Source: Solibacillus merdavium (GTDB taxonomy: Bacteria; Bacillota; Bacilli; Bacillales_A; Planococcaceae). Taken from it: DNA of 64,000 nucleotides. Every line of letters begins with the position of its first letter. Within the stretch, counting starts at the first letter, position 1. Both the position numbers and the translations under genes were made by a program. The stretch spans positions 1 through 64,000 of the forward strand of contig NZ_JACSPW010000017.1 in assembly GCF_014836935.1 (NCBI RefSeq), read 5' to 3'. Positions 56,123 through 63,900 of the stretch are shown here, piece after piece. The notes beneath the pieces were generated by a model, which did no database searches, had not been told where the DNA came from, and was given only the letters and a program-made list of their open reading frames with translations.

Positions 56123-57511
56123 ATGGTAGTTGAGATGAGAAGTTATGTAGTAAAGCAAATAAATGGAGATACTTATACACCGATTTCTATTTATGAATCA
56201 GTGCAGGGGACAAAAAAAGTATTATTTGAATCGAATGCTAAATTTAAACATAATGGGCGCTATTCATTTATTGCATTTAATCCTGTAGGGGAGTTAAAAG
56301 GTGATGCAACAACGAGCACATTCCGTATTCATGACGAGCCTTTAGCAACCGAGCAACTCCCTGTGCTGGCAAAGTTAAAAGAATTACTGCCGATTTGTGA
56401 TGAGCAATTTCCGTTTGCCTTTTTCGGTGGAGCAATTGGCTATTTCGGCTATGAAACAGCCTTCCACTTTGAAAATATAGGGGAAATTGTAGGCGACAAC
56501 TATAATATGCCAGATGTTCATGTATATTTTTATGAAACATTTATCGTAATTGATCATTTATTGCAGCAAATTTCGATTGTTGCACTCGATCTTTTTGAAA
56601 AAGGCTATTCCGCTGAACAAATGCAGCAGAAAGTGGATGTAATTGAACAGATGCTTACTAAAGCAACACAGTTAACACCTAATAACCCTGTTGAAGTGAA
56701 ATTTTCTCCAACGATTAAAAAGGACTGCTTTATCGAAATGGTTGAAACTGCGAAAGAACATATACGTAAAGGTGATATATTTCAAGTTGTTTTATCACAA
56801 ACTTTTGAAGCGGATTATAGTGAAAATCCATTTTCGCTTTATCGGAAATTACGTACGTCAAATCCATCTCCTTATATGTTTTATATTGATTTTGACGATT
56901 ATACGATTTTAGGAACATCACCTGAAAGCCTAGTAAAAGTTCAGGATGGTATTGTGACGACGAATCCGATTGCAGGAACGAAACCTCGTGGGAAAACACC
57001 ACAAGAAGATGAAGCATTGGCGACATCGCTTTTACAGGATGAAAAGGAAATTGCCGAGCATAAAATGTTAGTCGATCTTGGACGAAATGATGTCGGTCGC
57101 GTTGCACAAATCGGAACGGTGCAAGTGACGAAATATATGGAAATCGAAAAATATAAATTCGTTATGCACATCGTGTCGGAAGTGTCTGGCAAATTGCGAG
57201 ATGATGCACATTTAGTCGATGTTCTTGCATCAAGCCTGCCTGCTGGAACTGTTTCAGGAGCGCCGAAAATTCGAGCGATGCAGATTATTAATGACTTGGA
57301 GCGTCGCAAACGCGGCATATATGCTGGGGCAATAGGTTATTTATCCACTTCAGGCAATATGGATTTAGCACTTGCGATTCGGACGATGATTGTAAAAGAT
57401 GGGAAAGCCTATGTTCAGGCGGGTGCCGGTATAGTGTATGACTCAGTGCCGGAGAAAGAATACGAAGAAACGTTAAATAAGGCAAAGGCATTGCTGGAGG
57501 TGCGCTCATGA
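56123..57511 (+). CDS. trpE: Anthranilate synthase component I
   Basis: About 462-aa chorismate-utilising enzyme making anthranilate with TrpG. I favour TrpE over PabB because the active-site motif is NPIAGTKPRG (PabB has PIKGT), and for SLPAGTVSGAPKIRAM, VDLGRNDVGRV, an N-terminal FESNAK/GRYSF region like the Trp feedback site, and the Trp T-box upstream. ATG 56123 is 8 nt from GGAG; ATG 56117 is only 2 nt away. Its stop overlaps the trpG start by 4 nt. Confidence 0.93.
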   Translation: MVVEMRSYVVKQINGDTYTPISIYESVQGTKKVLFESNAKFKHNGRYSFIAFNPVGELKGDATTSTFRIHDEPLATEQLPVLAKLKELLPICDEQFPFAFFGGAIGYFGYETAFHFENIGEIVGDNYNMPDVHVYFYETFIVIDHLLQQISIVALDLFEKGYSAEQMQQKVDVIEQMLTKATQLTPNNPVEVKFSPTIKKDCFIEMVETAKEHIRKGDIFQVVLSQTFEADYSENPFSLYRKLRTSNPSPYMFYIDFDDYTILGTSPESLVKVQDGIVTTNPIAGTKPRGKTPQEDEALATSLLQDEKEIAEHKMLVDLGRNDVGRVAQIGTVQVTKYMEIEKYKFVMHIVSEVSGKLRDDAHLVDVLASSLPAGTVSGAPKIRAMQIINDLERRKRGIYAGAIGYLSTSGNMDLALAIRTMIVKDGKAYVQAGAGIVYDSVPEKEYEETLNKAKALLEVRS

Positions 57512-58089
57512 TTTTACTCATCGATAATTATGATTCGTTTACGTATAATTTGTATCATCAAATTGCAGAGTTTGGTGAAGAAGTAAAGGTTGTTCGGAAT
57601 GATACTGTAACAGTTAATGATATTCGTTCAATGAAACCGAAAGCCATTGTTATTTCACCAGGTCCGGGTGAGCCAAAGGAAGCGGGTATTGTAATAGAAA
57701 TGATCCAACAGCTATACACAGAGTTTCCGATTTTAGGTATTTGCTTAGGGCACCAATCAATTGGGGAAGCTTTTGGGGCAACAGTGAGCCAGGCGAAAAA
57801 TATAATGCACGGCAAAACGAGTAAGCTTCGATTTGATAAAAAAGGTTTGTTTGAGCATTTTGAAAGGGAAATTGAAGTGATGCGCTATCATTCACTTATT
57901 ATCGAAAAAGAGACATTGCATGAGGAATTTGAGATTGTTGCAATAAGCGCGGATGATAAGGAAATTATGGCGATTCAACATTGTAAGTTCCCTGTATACG
58001 GTTTACAGTTCCACCCTGAGTCTATTGGAACAAAGCTTGGTTCCGAGATGATTAGGAAATTTCTAAAAGAGGTGGAGGTCCGTGTATGA
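57508..58089 (+). CDS. trpG: Anthranilate/aminodeoxychorismate synthase glutamine amidotransferase
   Basis: 193-aa class I glutamine amidotransferase that supplies ammonia to TrpE. Catalytic Cys in GICLGHQSIGEAFG, His/Glu in FHPESIGT, and the oxyanion PGPGEP are present. In many Bacillales one such subunit serves both TrpE and PabB. Coupled to trpE and to the next gene by ATGA overlaps. Confidence 0.94.
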   Translation: MILLIDNYDSFTYNLYHQIAEFGEEVKVVRNDTVTVNDIRSMKPKAIVISPGPGEPKEAGIVIEMIQQLYTEFPILGICLGHQSIGEAFGATVSQAKNIMHGKTSKLRFDKKGLFEHFEREIEVMRYHSLIIEKETLHEEFEIVAISADDKEIMAIQHCKFPVYGLQFHPESIGTKLGSEMIRKFLKEVEVRV

Positions 58090-58457
58090 TTCCAAAAGAT
58101 AAACATGATTTAGCGGCAGTGGAACAGTTAAAAAAAGCAGATGCTGAATTTGTCATCCCTATATTGCCACAACTGCTTGAATGGATTCAGGATATGAACT
58201 GGCCGGTAGCTGAGCCAATGGTCGAACTATTGCTTCACTATCCAAATGAGATAACTCCACTTGTTGAAGAGGTTCTTCGTGGAGACGATGATATGTGGAT
58301 TTACTGGTGCTTAGTAAGCATCGTACCGAAGCTACCGTTTTATTCGAAGCTTGTATTGGCAGATGCAGTGGAGAAAATTGCTGCTCTGGAGGAAAACCCA
58401 TTTAATGAAAGTAATATTGAAGCTGCTAAAGAGGCATTACAAAGTTTCGAACCATAA
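58086..58457 (+). CDS. DUF5071-like small protein
   Basis: 123-aa acidic helical protein (IPKDKHDLAAVEQLKKAD, later DDDMWIYWCLVSIVPKL) resembling DUF5071 HEAT-like proteins. Overlaps trpG by 4 nt (ATGA), so it is expressed with anthranilate synthase under the Trp T-box. No known role in Trp synthesis; linkage may be incidental. Confidence 0.8.
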   Translation: MIPKDKHDLAAVEQLKKADAEFVIPILPQLLEWIQDMNWPVAEPMVELLLHYPNEITPLVEEVLRGDDDMWIYWCLVSIVPKLPFYSKLVLADAVEKIAALEENPFNESNIEAAKEALQSFEP

Positions 58458-58498
58458 AAATATAGCCTAATCAGATATCTGGTTAGGCTATATTTTTG
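58456..58498 (+). terminator. trpEG operon terminator
   Basis: AAAATATAGCCTAATCAG / CTGGTTAGGCTATATTTT (one wobble), then T. Confidence 0.88.
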
Positions 58499-58597
58499 AG
58501 GGAATTGAAAAGAAAATGAGTCCAATTTTAAATATATATCCGTCTATAAAAACTGTATTACTCTAAAAAATACCGTTAAATAATAGGAATATTAACG

Positions 58598-58744
58598 ATG
58601 CAAACTTCGGCAATTTTAATCCTCTCTCCTTATTTTGGCTTACTAATTCCATTAACCATTCTATGTATTGTATTTTTTATACTCGTAACGTTTTTCGTAA
58701 TCATGCCATTATATCTAGAAATACAACAGGAGGAAAAATTTTAA
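58598..58744 (+). CDS. Possible small membrane protein, 48 aa
   Basis: ATG 58598 to TAA 58744. A 48-residue peptide with one long hydrophobic stretch (about residues 12-40) and a charged tail QQEEKF, as expected for a single-span membrane protein. TAGGAAT about 10 nt upstream is a weak ribosome binding site. No homologue recognised; could be chance. Confidence 0.35.
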   Translation: MQTSAILILSPYFGLLIPLTILCIVFFILVTFFVIMPLYLEIQQEEKF

Positions 58745-58746
58745 TT

Positions 58747-58784
58747 TTAAAAAAAATGCAGCCGAATTCAAATGTTCGGCTGCA
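58747..58784 (-). terminator. gpx terminator
   Basis: TGCAGCCGAA (58757-58766) / TTCGGCTGCA (58775-58784), perfect; on the minus strand a run of about nine T follows. Confidence 0.88.
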
Positions 58785-58805
58785 GTTACTCTTTATATGT
58801 CAACG

Positions 58806-59276
58806 TTATAGTAATTTTGTAATATCAGTTTCAGCCTTCATTGGATTATCCTTTGGGGCATAGCGTTTAATGACATTGCCATCCCGATCGACTAAAAACT
58901 TCGTGAAATTCCATTTTACCGATTGACCTAAAAGTCCTTTTGCCTCGGAAGATAAATGTTTAAACAATGGGTGAGCCTCTGCGCCGTTTACTTTAATCAT
59001 TTCATGCATTGGAAAAGTTACGCCATAGTCCATACGGCAAAATTCAGCAGCATCTTCACTTGAAGATAATTCCTGTTTAAATTGATCTGATGGGAAACCA
59101 AGTACGACAAATCCTTCTTCTTTATACTTTTCATAAAGTTCTTCGAGTTCAGAAAATTGATTCGTAAAGCCACATTTGCTCGCTGTATTGACGATCATCA
59201 TTACCTGCCCTTTATAGCGGTCTAATTCATATTGTTCCCCTTTTTCTGTTTTAACCGGGATATCATAAATATTCAT
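58806..59276 (-). CDS. bsaA: Glutathione peroxidase family peroxidase (BsaA type)
   Basis: 156-aa thiol peroxidase of the GPx family. Peroxidatic Cys in NTASKCGFTNQ, Gln in GFPSDQFKQE (usual GFPCNQF; the second, resolving-type Cys is Ser here) and the Trp/Asn motif VKWNFTKFLVD. In Bacillales these enzymes likely use thioredoxin or bacillithiol rather than glutathione. ATG 59276 with AGGAGGAGAG upstream. Monocistronic. Confidence 0.93.
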   Translation of the reverse strand: MNIYDIPVKTEKGEQYELDRYKGQVMMIVNTASKCGFTNQFSELEELYEKYKEEGFVVLGFPSDQFKQELSSSEDAAEFCRMDYGVTFPMHEMIKVNGAEAHPLFKHLSSEAKGLLGQSVKWNFTKFLVDRDGNVIKRYAPKDNPMKAETDITKLL

Positions 59277-59433
59277 TAATACTCTCCTCCTAAAAACCTA
59301 CTAATATTATATTTTGTATTATTATCGTACGGAAAAAATACCTGTATGTAAAATAATCCATTCCAATAGAATGAAAAATTAAAATATAATTATTGTCGAA
59401 AAAATGTCGAATGAGGAATTTTATTATGTAAAC

Positions 59434-59447
59434 GTGACAGTTGTCAC
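59434..59447. promoter_or_regulatory. Perfect palindrome upstream of the degV gene
   Basis: GTGACAGTTGTCAC, a perfect 14-bp palindrome, just after TATTAT (59422-59427), that is, near the probable transcription start. Candidate operator; regulator unknown. Confidence 0.45.
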
Positions 59448-59515
59448 TGTGTGAGAACTATGTTTGCGCTTACATTATGTGGAGCAAATAATTTTATACA
59501 TCAAGGGGATTTACA

Positions 59516-60367
59516 ATGACAAAAAAAATTGCATGGGTTACAGATACAGCGGCATTATTATCACCGGATTTTATAAAGAAGCATAACATACACGTGCTTG
59601 CATTGAATATTGTTTTTGAAGAGGGCGCATTGCGCGAAACAATTGATATGACACATGATGAATTTTACGATAAATTAAAAAATGCAAAAGCACATCCAAA
59701 AACATCCCAACCAGCTTTTGGTGAACATGTAGCACTATATGAAAAATTAAAACAAGAAGGCTATGATTGTGCAATTGCCATTCATACATCCGAGCAATTA
59801 TCGGGAACAGTATTAAGTGCTCCAATGGCCGCTGCACAAGCGGGTTTTAGAAATTATGTTATTGATGCAAAAATTGGGTCCTACCCAATGCAATACATGC
59901 TGGAGTTAGGATTGGAACTGGAAAAAGAAGGCCTAGAACCTGAAGAAATAGTAGAGAAAATTGAAGCAATGCGTGGAAATGCAGAACTTGCCTTTATACC
60001 AGCGAGCTTAGAACAGTTGAATAAAAGTGGAAGAGTTTCAGGGACAGCTATGTTTCTTAGTAATTTATTAAATATTAAATTAGTCATTGAATATAATAAA
60101 GAAGGCGGCGTAGAGGTTGCACAAAAAGTACGTGCCGATAAGCGTGCGAAAAAAGCCGTTATTGAAAAACTACAGCACGCCATTCAAAAATCACAGGTAA
60201 AAGAAGTGGCTGTTATACATTGTAATAATCTTGCTGGAGCAATTGAGTGGAAAAAGGAACTAGAAGTTCAGTTTCCCAAAATTATTTTTACTCCGACACC
60301 ATTATCTGCATGTGTAGGTGTTCATGCGGGTGAAGGGACTTTAGGTCTAACTTGGGTACGTGAATAG
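59516..60367 (+). CDS. DegV family fatty acid-binding protein
   Basis: 283-aa DegV/EDD protein. WVTDTAALLSPDF, KTSQPAFGEH and SEQLSGTVLSAP form the acyl-carboxylate pocket, and the C-terminal domain starts ASLEQLNKSGRVSG. Homologues (FakB) present fatty acids to the kinase FakA for phospholipid synthesis. TCAAGGGGATT precedes ATG 59516. Upstream palindrome suggests specific control. Confidence 0.93.
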   Translation: MTKKIAWVTDTAALLSPDFIKKHNIHVLALNIVFEEGALRETIDMTHDEFYDKLKNAKAHPKTSQPAFGEHVALYEKLKQEGYDCAIAIHTSEQLSGTVLSAPMAAAQAGFRNYVIDAKIGSYPMQYMLELGLELEKEGLEPEEIVEKIEAMRGNAELAFIPASLEQLNKSGRVSGTAMFLSNLLNIKLVIEYNKEGGVEVAQKVRADKRAKKAVIEKLQHAIQKSQVKEVAVIHCNNLAGAIEWKKELEVQFPKIIFTPTPLSACVGVHAGEGTLGLTWVRE

Positions 60368-60369
60368 AA

Positions 60370-60408
60370 AAATGCAGGGTATCATTCAGATGCCCTGCAT
60401 TTTTTTGA
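60370..60408. terminator. Bidirectional terminator between degV and MFS genes
   Basis: ATGCAGGG / CCCTGCAT arms extended by AAAA/TTTT; the 3' arm contains the last codons of the MFS gene on the minus strand. Confidence 0.88.
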
Positions 60409-61591
60409 AGTTTAAATTAATATAATGAATTAAGCTAGCGAAAATCAATGTCATTAAAAGGGAAGATGCCATAAAGGTTACCGTACCTGTCCAGCCGTAT
60501 TTTGACCAAAACAAACCTCCGATGGTTCCTCCTATACTGGAACCCATATAATAGGCAAATAAGTATAAGGAAGAGGCTTGTGCCTTATCGGTCTTTGCTA
60601 ATTGAGTTACCCAACTGCTTGCTATGGAATGGGACCCGAAAAAACCAAATGTAAAAATGATAAGACCCATAATTTTTAATGTTAAATTTACTGGAAAAGT
60701 CAATAAGGTCCCGGCCAGCATAATAATTATACCGCTATATAAAACCTTTTGACGTCCATATGTATCGGACAAGCTGCCAAACCAAGCGGAGCTCCATGAC
60801 CCGACTAGGTATACGATAAAAAGCCAACTGACAATTGTCATGCTTAAAAGATACGGTGGCTCGACTAATTTGAATCCAATATAGTTGTACATAGTGACAA
60901 AGCTACCCATTAATGTGAAACCAATCCCAAATAATAATACAAGTTTTTTGTTTTTAATATGCTGAAGCAATGTTTTTGATAACAGTTTAAACTGTAATGG
61001 TCGTGGCTTGAAATGTTTCGATTCCGGAAGTGCCCAGACGAAATAACAACTTATAATAATGCTGATTACACCAAGAACAATCATACCTATTTGCCAACTG
61101 TAAAGATCAGACATTGTACCAATAATGATTCGCCCGGATAGTCCTCCAACAGCATTTCCACTTATGTAAAGTCCCATTGCAGCACCAAAACTTGATGGAT
61201 CCATTTCTTCCCCTAAATATGCCATTGCAATTGCGGGAACCCCTGCAAATACAAAACCTTGCAGAATTCGAAGTACAAGAATAGCTTCAAAATTAGGTGC
61301 AAAAGCTAATGCGAAAGTTAGGAAAGATGCCGCAAATATCGAGATTGTCATCAACTTTTTCCGTCCCCACGATTCGGATAAGGAGCTGAATAGTATAAGG
61401 CTAAATGCAAGGGCAGAAGTAGCTGCAGAGAGCGACAAGCTTGCTATAGCCGGGGAAACATTATAGTCTTTTGAAAACTGGGGCAGAAGTGGCTGTGTAA
61501 CGTAAAGATTTGCAAAAGTAATAAAGCCCGCGGAAAACAGAGCGATATTCGTCATTGTAAATGCTTTCGTTCCCTTTTTTATGTATTCCAT
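60386..61591 (-). CDS. MFS transporter (DHA1, YnfM-like)
   Basis: 401 aa with 12 predicted transmembrane helices. Loop 2-3 motif SESWGRKKLMT fits the MFS motif A, the motif C-like region in helix 5 is GNAVGGLSGRIIIG, and the second-half loop is GSLSDTYGRQKVL. Resembles YnfM/arabinose-efflux-like exporters; substrate unknown. GGGGG precedes ATG 61591. The end of the coding region overlaps the shared terminator. Confidence 0.92.
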   Translation of the reverse strand: MEYIKKGTKAFTMTNIALFSAGFITFANLYVTQPLLPQFSKDYNVSPAIASLSLSAATSALAFSLILFSSLSESWGRKKLMTISIFAASFLTFALAFAPNFEAILVLRILQGFVFAGVPAIAMAYLGEEMDPSSFGAAMGLYISGNAVGGLSGRIIIGTMSDLYSWQIGMIVLGVISIIISCYFVWALPESKHFKPRPLQFKLLSKTLLQHIKNKKLVLLFGIGFTLMGSFVTMYNYIGFKLVEPPYLLSMTIVSWLFIVYLVGSWSSAWFGSLSDTYGRQKVLYSGIIIMLAGTLLTFPVNLTLKIMGLIIFTFGFFGSHSIASSWVTQLAKTDKAQASSLYLFAYYMGSSIGGTIGGLFWSKYGWTGTVTFMASSLLMTLIFASLIHYINLNFKKMQGI

Positions 61592-61644
61592 AATACCCCC
61601 ATCAATCGTGAATAGCTGACCACAAGGACAGCTTTTCGTATTCG

Positions 61645-62145
61645 CTATTCCATTGATTGTCCTGTTAACACTTTAGCAATTTGTTCAATTGTCATGTCAG
61701 AGTTCAAATCAAAGGCACCTTTTTGAATGGAGCGTGCGTAATCCGGTTTGGATAAATACAACTCGAGCTCGCGTCCATTTGTAACAATACCCAAATCTTC
61801 TGCCTGCTGTCCGATTGTATAAATGGAAACATCTTCATATATATAAATCGTCGCTTCTGTAGTTTGCTTATTATTCGCTGTTTCTTCATTTAAAGAAGAG
61901 GAATCCTCTGAGCGATTCGTTTTTTCAGGTGTTTCATTATTAGATTTTTCTTCTGAATTAGAATTTTGTTTGTCCAATTGCTCGGTTAACAAGGTTATTT
62001 GATCTTCATAATCTTTTAACTGCTGTTCATATAGCGCTATATCTTTTTGTTCGGATTCAGTTTCAATAGAGGGTAGATCAATTACAGCGATGCTTGCACC
62101 CGCAACAAATAGACCGATTCCAAATGCTCGCAACGAGGATTTCAT
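61645..62145 (-). CDS. MltG/YceG-like N-terminal domain protein
   Basis: 166 aa. An N-terminal membrane segment (about 8-25) is followed by a coiled coil (LYEQQLKDYEDQITLLTEQL), a Ser/Asn/Glu-rich linker (about 65-100) and a domain (about 100-160) with SIYTIGQQAEDLGIV and KGAFDLNSDMTIEQIAKVLTG, which resembles the LysM-like N-terminal part of MltG. The lytic domain is absent, so a binding or regulatory role outside the membrane is inferred. Overlaps the preceding gene by 4 nt. Confidence 0.8.
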   Translation of the reverse strand: MKSSLRAFGIGLFVAGASIAVIDLPSIETESEQKDIALYEQQLKDYEDQITLLTEQLDKQNSNSEEKSNNETPEKTNRSEDSSSLNEETANNKQTTEATIYIYEDVSIYTIGQQAEDLGIVTNGRELELYLSKPDYARSIQKGAFDLNSDMTIEQIAKVLTGQSME

Positions 62146-62591
62146 TGTTTACCTCCATTTGCCAAAATCGATTGGATTTGAGCATGTGATAAAGTGGAAA
62201 GCTTACTGATTTCATCAATTGATAAACCTTGATTGTTTAATGCCAAAACCTGGCTTACTAAAATTCCGTTAATGGGCTTATTATTTTTTTCAGATTTTAA
62301 TCCCGATTGGGTACTATTGTGTTGGGCTGTTTTCATTTGATCAGCCACTTTCTGAAAAGAAGTAAAAGCATCTGTTTGGTTGGTTTCGGGTTGCTTCACC
62401 TGGAAATTCGGTTCTACCAGTAACTCCTCCTCCAATAGCTTAATCCGGCGTTTTAAAGCATTAGTTTCCTGATAAATATTAATAGATAAATCTTCTACAT
62501 CTTTTTCAACCTGTACGGACTTATCTTTTAAAAATAACGATAAGATAATGACGATAATTCCTACAATCATTAATATCGAAGAAAGTTCCAT
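62142..62591 (-). CDS. Membrane-anchored coiled-coil protein with C-terminal HTH-like tail
   Basis: 149 aa. One N-terminal membrane helix (MELSSILMIVGIIVIILSLF), coiled coil to about residue 60, disordered Gln/Asn/Lys linker, and a C-terminal NNQGLSIDEISKLSTLSHAQI that looks like a small helix-turn-helix, as in SwrB/DUF6115-type proteins. First gene of a two-gene unit with the MltG-like protein (ATGA overlap). Weak family assignment. Preceded by GGAGGAATA. Confidence 0.72.
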   Translation of the reverse strand: MELSSILMIVGIIVIILSLFLKDKSVQVEKDVEDLSINIYQETNALKRRIKLLEEELLVEPNFQVKQPETNQTDAFTSFQKVADQMKTAQHNSTQSGLKSEKNNKPINGILVSQVLALNNQGLSIDEISKLSTLSHAQIQSILANGGKQ

Positions 62592-62743
62592 ATATATTCC
62601 TCCGTTTTAATTTACTAATCTTATTAAAGATGTAATGAAACTGGCACTTGTTTGTATAAAAACTTGCCATCTCATTACAGATTCACTTTATTTTAACATA
62701 GTAAAACTTAATAATAAATCATACTAGATTTTTTGAGAGAGTG

Positions 62744-62752
62744 TGTTATAAT
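62744..62752 (+). promoter_or_regulatory. Extended -10 of rpmG
   Basis: TGTTATAAT, a textbook extended -10, about 65 bp before rpmG. Confidence 0.55.
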
Positions 62753-62815
62753 AGGTAAGTCGTATAAATCATGCTCAAATAAATTTATTCTTAATTTAGA
62801 GTGGGAGGGTTAATG

Positions 62816-62965
62816 ATGCGCGTAAACATTACTTTAGCTTGCACAGACTGCGGCGAACGTAACTACATTTCAAAAAAGAACAAGCGTAACAATCCAGAGC
62901 GTCTTGAACTTAAAAAATATTGCTCTCGCGAGAAGAAGTACACTCTTCACCGTGAAACAAAGTAA
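62816..62965 (+). CDS. rpmG: Ribosomal protein L33 (RpmG)
   Basis: 49-aa bL33 ([18 protein letters not shown] to TLHRETK). Cys9 and Cys12 form the first half of the zinc ribbon; in the second half Cys36 is kept but the fourth position is Glu39 (CSRE), between the C+ and C- forms of L33. ATG 62816 has GGGAGGG 7 nt upstream; ATG 62813 would add one Met. Too short for most gene-length cut-offs. Own promoter and terminator. Confidence 0.95.
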   Translation: MRVNITLACTDCGERNYISKKNKRNNPERLELKKYCSREKKYTLHRETK

Positions 62966-62978
62966 TAATCGCTCAGTT

Positions 62979-63010
62979 AGCCAAAACCACTTGTGGGTTT
63001 TGGCTTTTTA
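62979..63010 (+). terminator. rpmG terminator
   Basis: AGCCAAAACC / GGTTTTGGCT perfect arms with a short loop and T tract. Confidence 0.88.
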
Positions 63011-63111
63011 CTTGAACATGGACAATGTTGAACGTTTTTATGATGGATGGATTAAAAATTGATCTATGATAATAACTGTTAACTTTTATATGAGGGAAGT
63101 AGGGAGATTTG

Positions 63112-63675
63112 GTGGATAAAAGGGATTATCGTAAACAAGTGCAGGAAAATTTGAAGCGTATGACTTATCAAACATATCGTGAGCGCTCATTGAATTTAGC
63201 CAGACAGTTATTACAAGAACCTTCCATTAAAAACGCTAGTACCATCGCAATCACTTTATCAAATCAACCTGAAGTAGAAACAACGTTTATAATCGAGCAA
63301 TTTTGGTTATTAAATAAGAAGGTTGTCGTTCCAAAATGCAATCCTGCAGATCGTTCGATGCAGTTTTATAAAATAGATAGCTTTGCTGAAACGGAACGGG
63401 CATACAAAAATATTTTAGAACCCATTCCGGAATTGACACAATTAGTCGATAAAGAGGAAATAGACGTGATAGTTGTTCCAGGTGTAGTATTTGATCGTCA
63501 AGGCTACCGCATCGGTTTTGGTGGTGGTTATTATGATCGCTTTTTGGTTGGATATAACGGAAAACGCATTTCCCTTGCTTTTGAAGAACAGTTGTTGAAT
63601 GAAGTGCCGAGAGAATCACATGATCTTCCGGTACATATACTACTTACAGACAAAGAGCGCATAATTTGTGCATAA
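63112..63675 (+). CDS. yqgN: 5-formyltetrahydrofolate cyclo-ligase
   Basis: 187-aa cyclo-ligase (MTHFS, YqgN) converting 5-formyl-THF to 5,10-methenyl-THF with ATP. Basic N-terminus DKRDYRKQVQENLKRM, VPKCNP, and the signature YRIGFGGGYYDRFL are intact. GTG 63112 lies about 6 nt after AGGGAG; TTG 63109 is a less likely start. Followed closely by yqgQ, as in Bacillus downstream of rpmG. Confidence 0.95.
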   Translation: MDKRDYRKQVQENLKRMTYQTYRERSLNLARQLLQEPSIKNASTIAITLSNQPEVETTFIIEQFWLLNKKVVVPKCNPADRSMQFYKIDSFAETERAYKNILEPIPELTQLVDKEEIDVIVVPGVVFDRQGYRIGFGGGYYDRFLVGYNGKRISLAFEEQLLNEVPRESHDLPVHILLTDKERIICA

Positions 63676-63693
63676 ATGTTGGAGGAACGACAA

Positions 63694-63900
63694 ATGAAGT
63701 CAATGTTGGATATAATTGGATTGCTGAAACAATACGGAATTTACATTTATACGAAGGATCGTATTGGTGATCTATATTTGATGGAAGATGAGATTAAGGA
63801 ATTATATAAGACAAACGTACTGGATATTAAAGATTTTCAAATGGCTTTATTAATTTTACGTCAAGAAGAGCAAAGGCTTAAGCGTGAAAATAATTATTAG
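63694..63900 (+). CDS. yqgQ: DUF910 family protein YqgQ
   Basis: 68-aa small helical protein of the YqgQ/DUF910 family (starts KSMLDIIGLLKQYGIYIY, with GDLYLMEDEIKELY and a C-terminal LRQEEQRLKREN). Thought to bind single-stranded nucleic acid from structure; role unknown. ATG 63694 after TTGGAGGAA; the frame opens earlier at 63676 without a better site. Last complete gene in the window. Confidence 0.92.
   Translation: MKSMLDIIGLLKQYGIYIYTKDRIGDLYLMEDEIKELYKTNVLDIKDFQMALLILRQEEQRLKRENNY

Larger units (their letters stand above)
58499..58805. other. Gap between the trpEG operon and gpx
   Basis: About 300 bp without a large gene. It holds the small membrane ORF at 58598-58744 and the gpx terminator at 58747-58784; nothing else was recognised. 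Confidence 0.6.

Noticed and set aside
56123-57511. trpE as pabB (folate synthesis)
   Set aside because: Active site has PIAGT not PIKGT, and the leader is a T-box with a Trp specifier.
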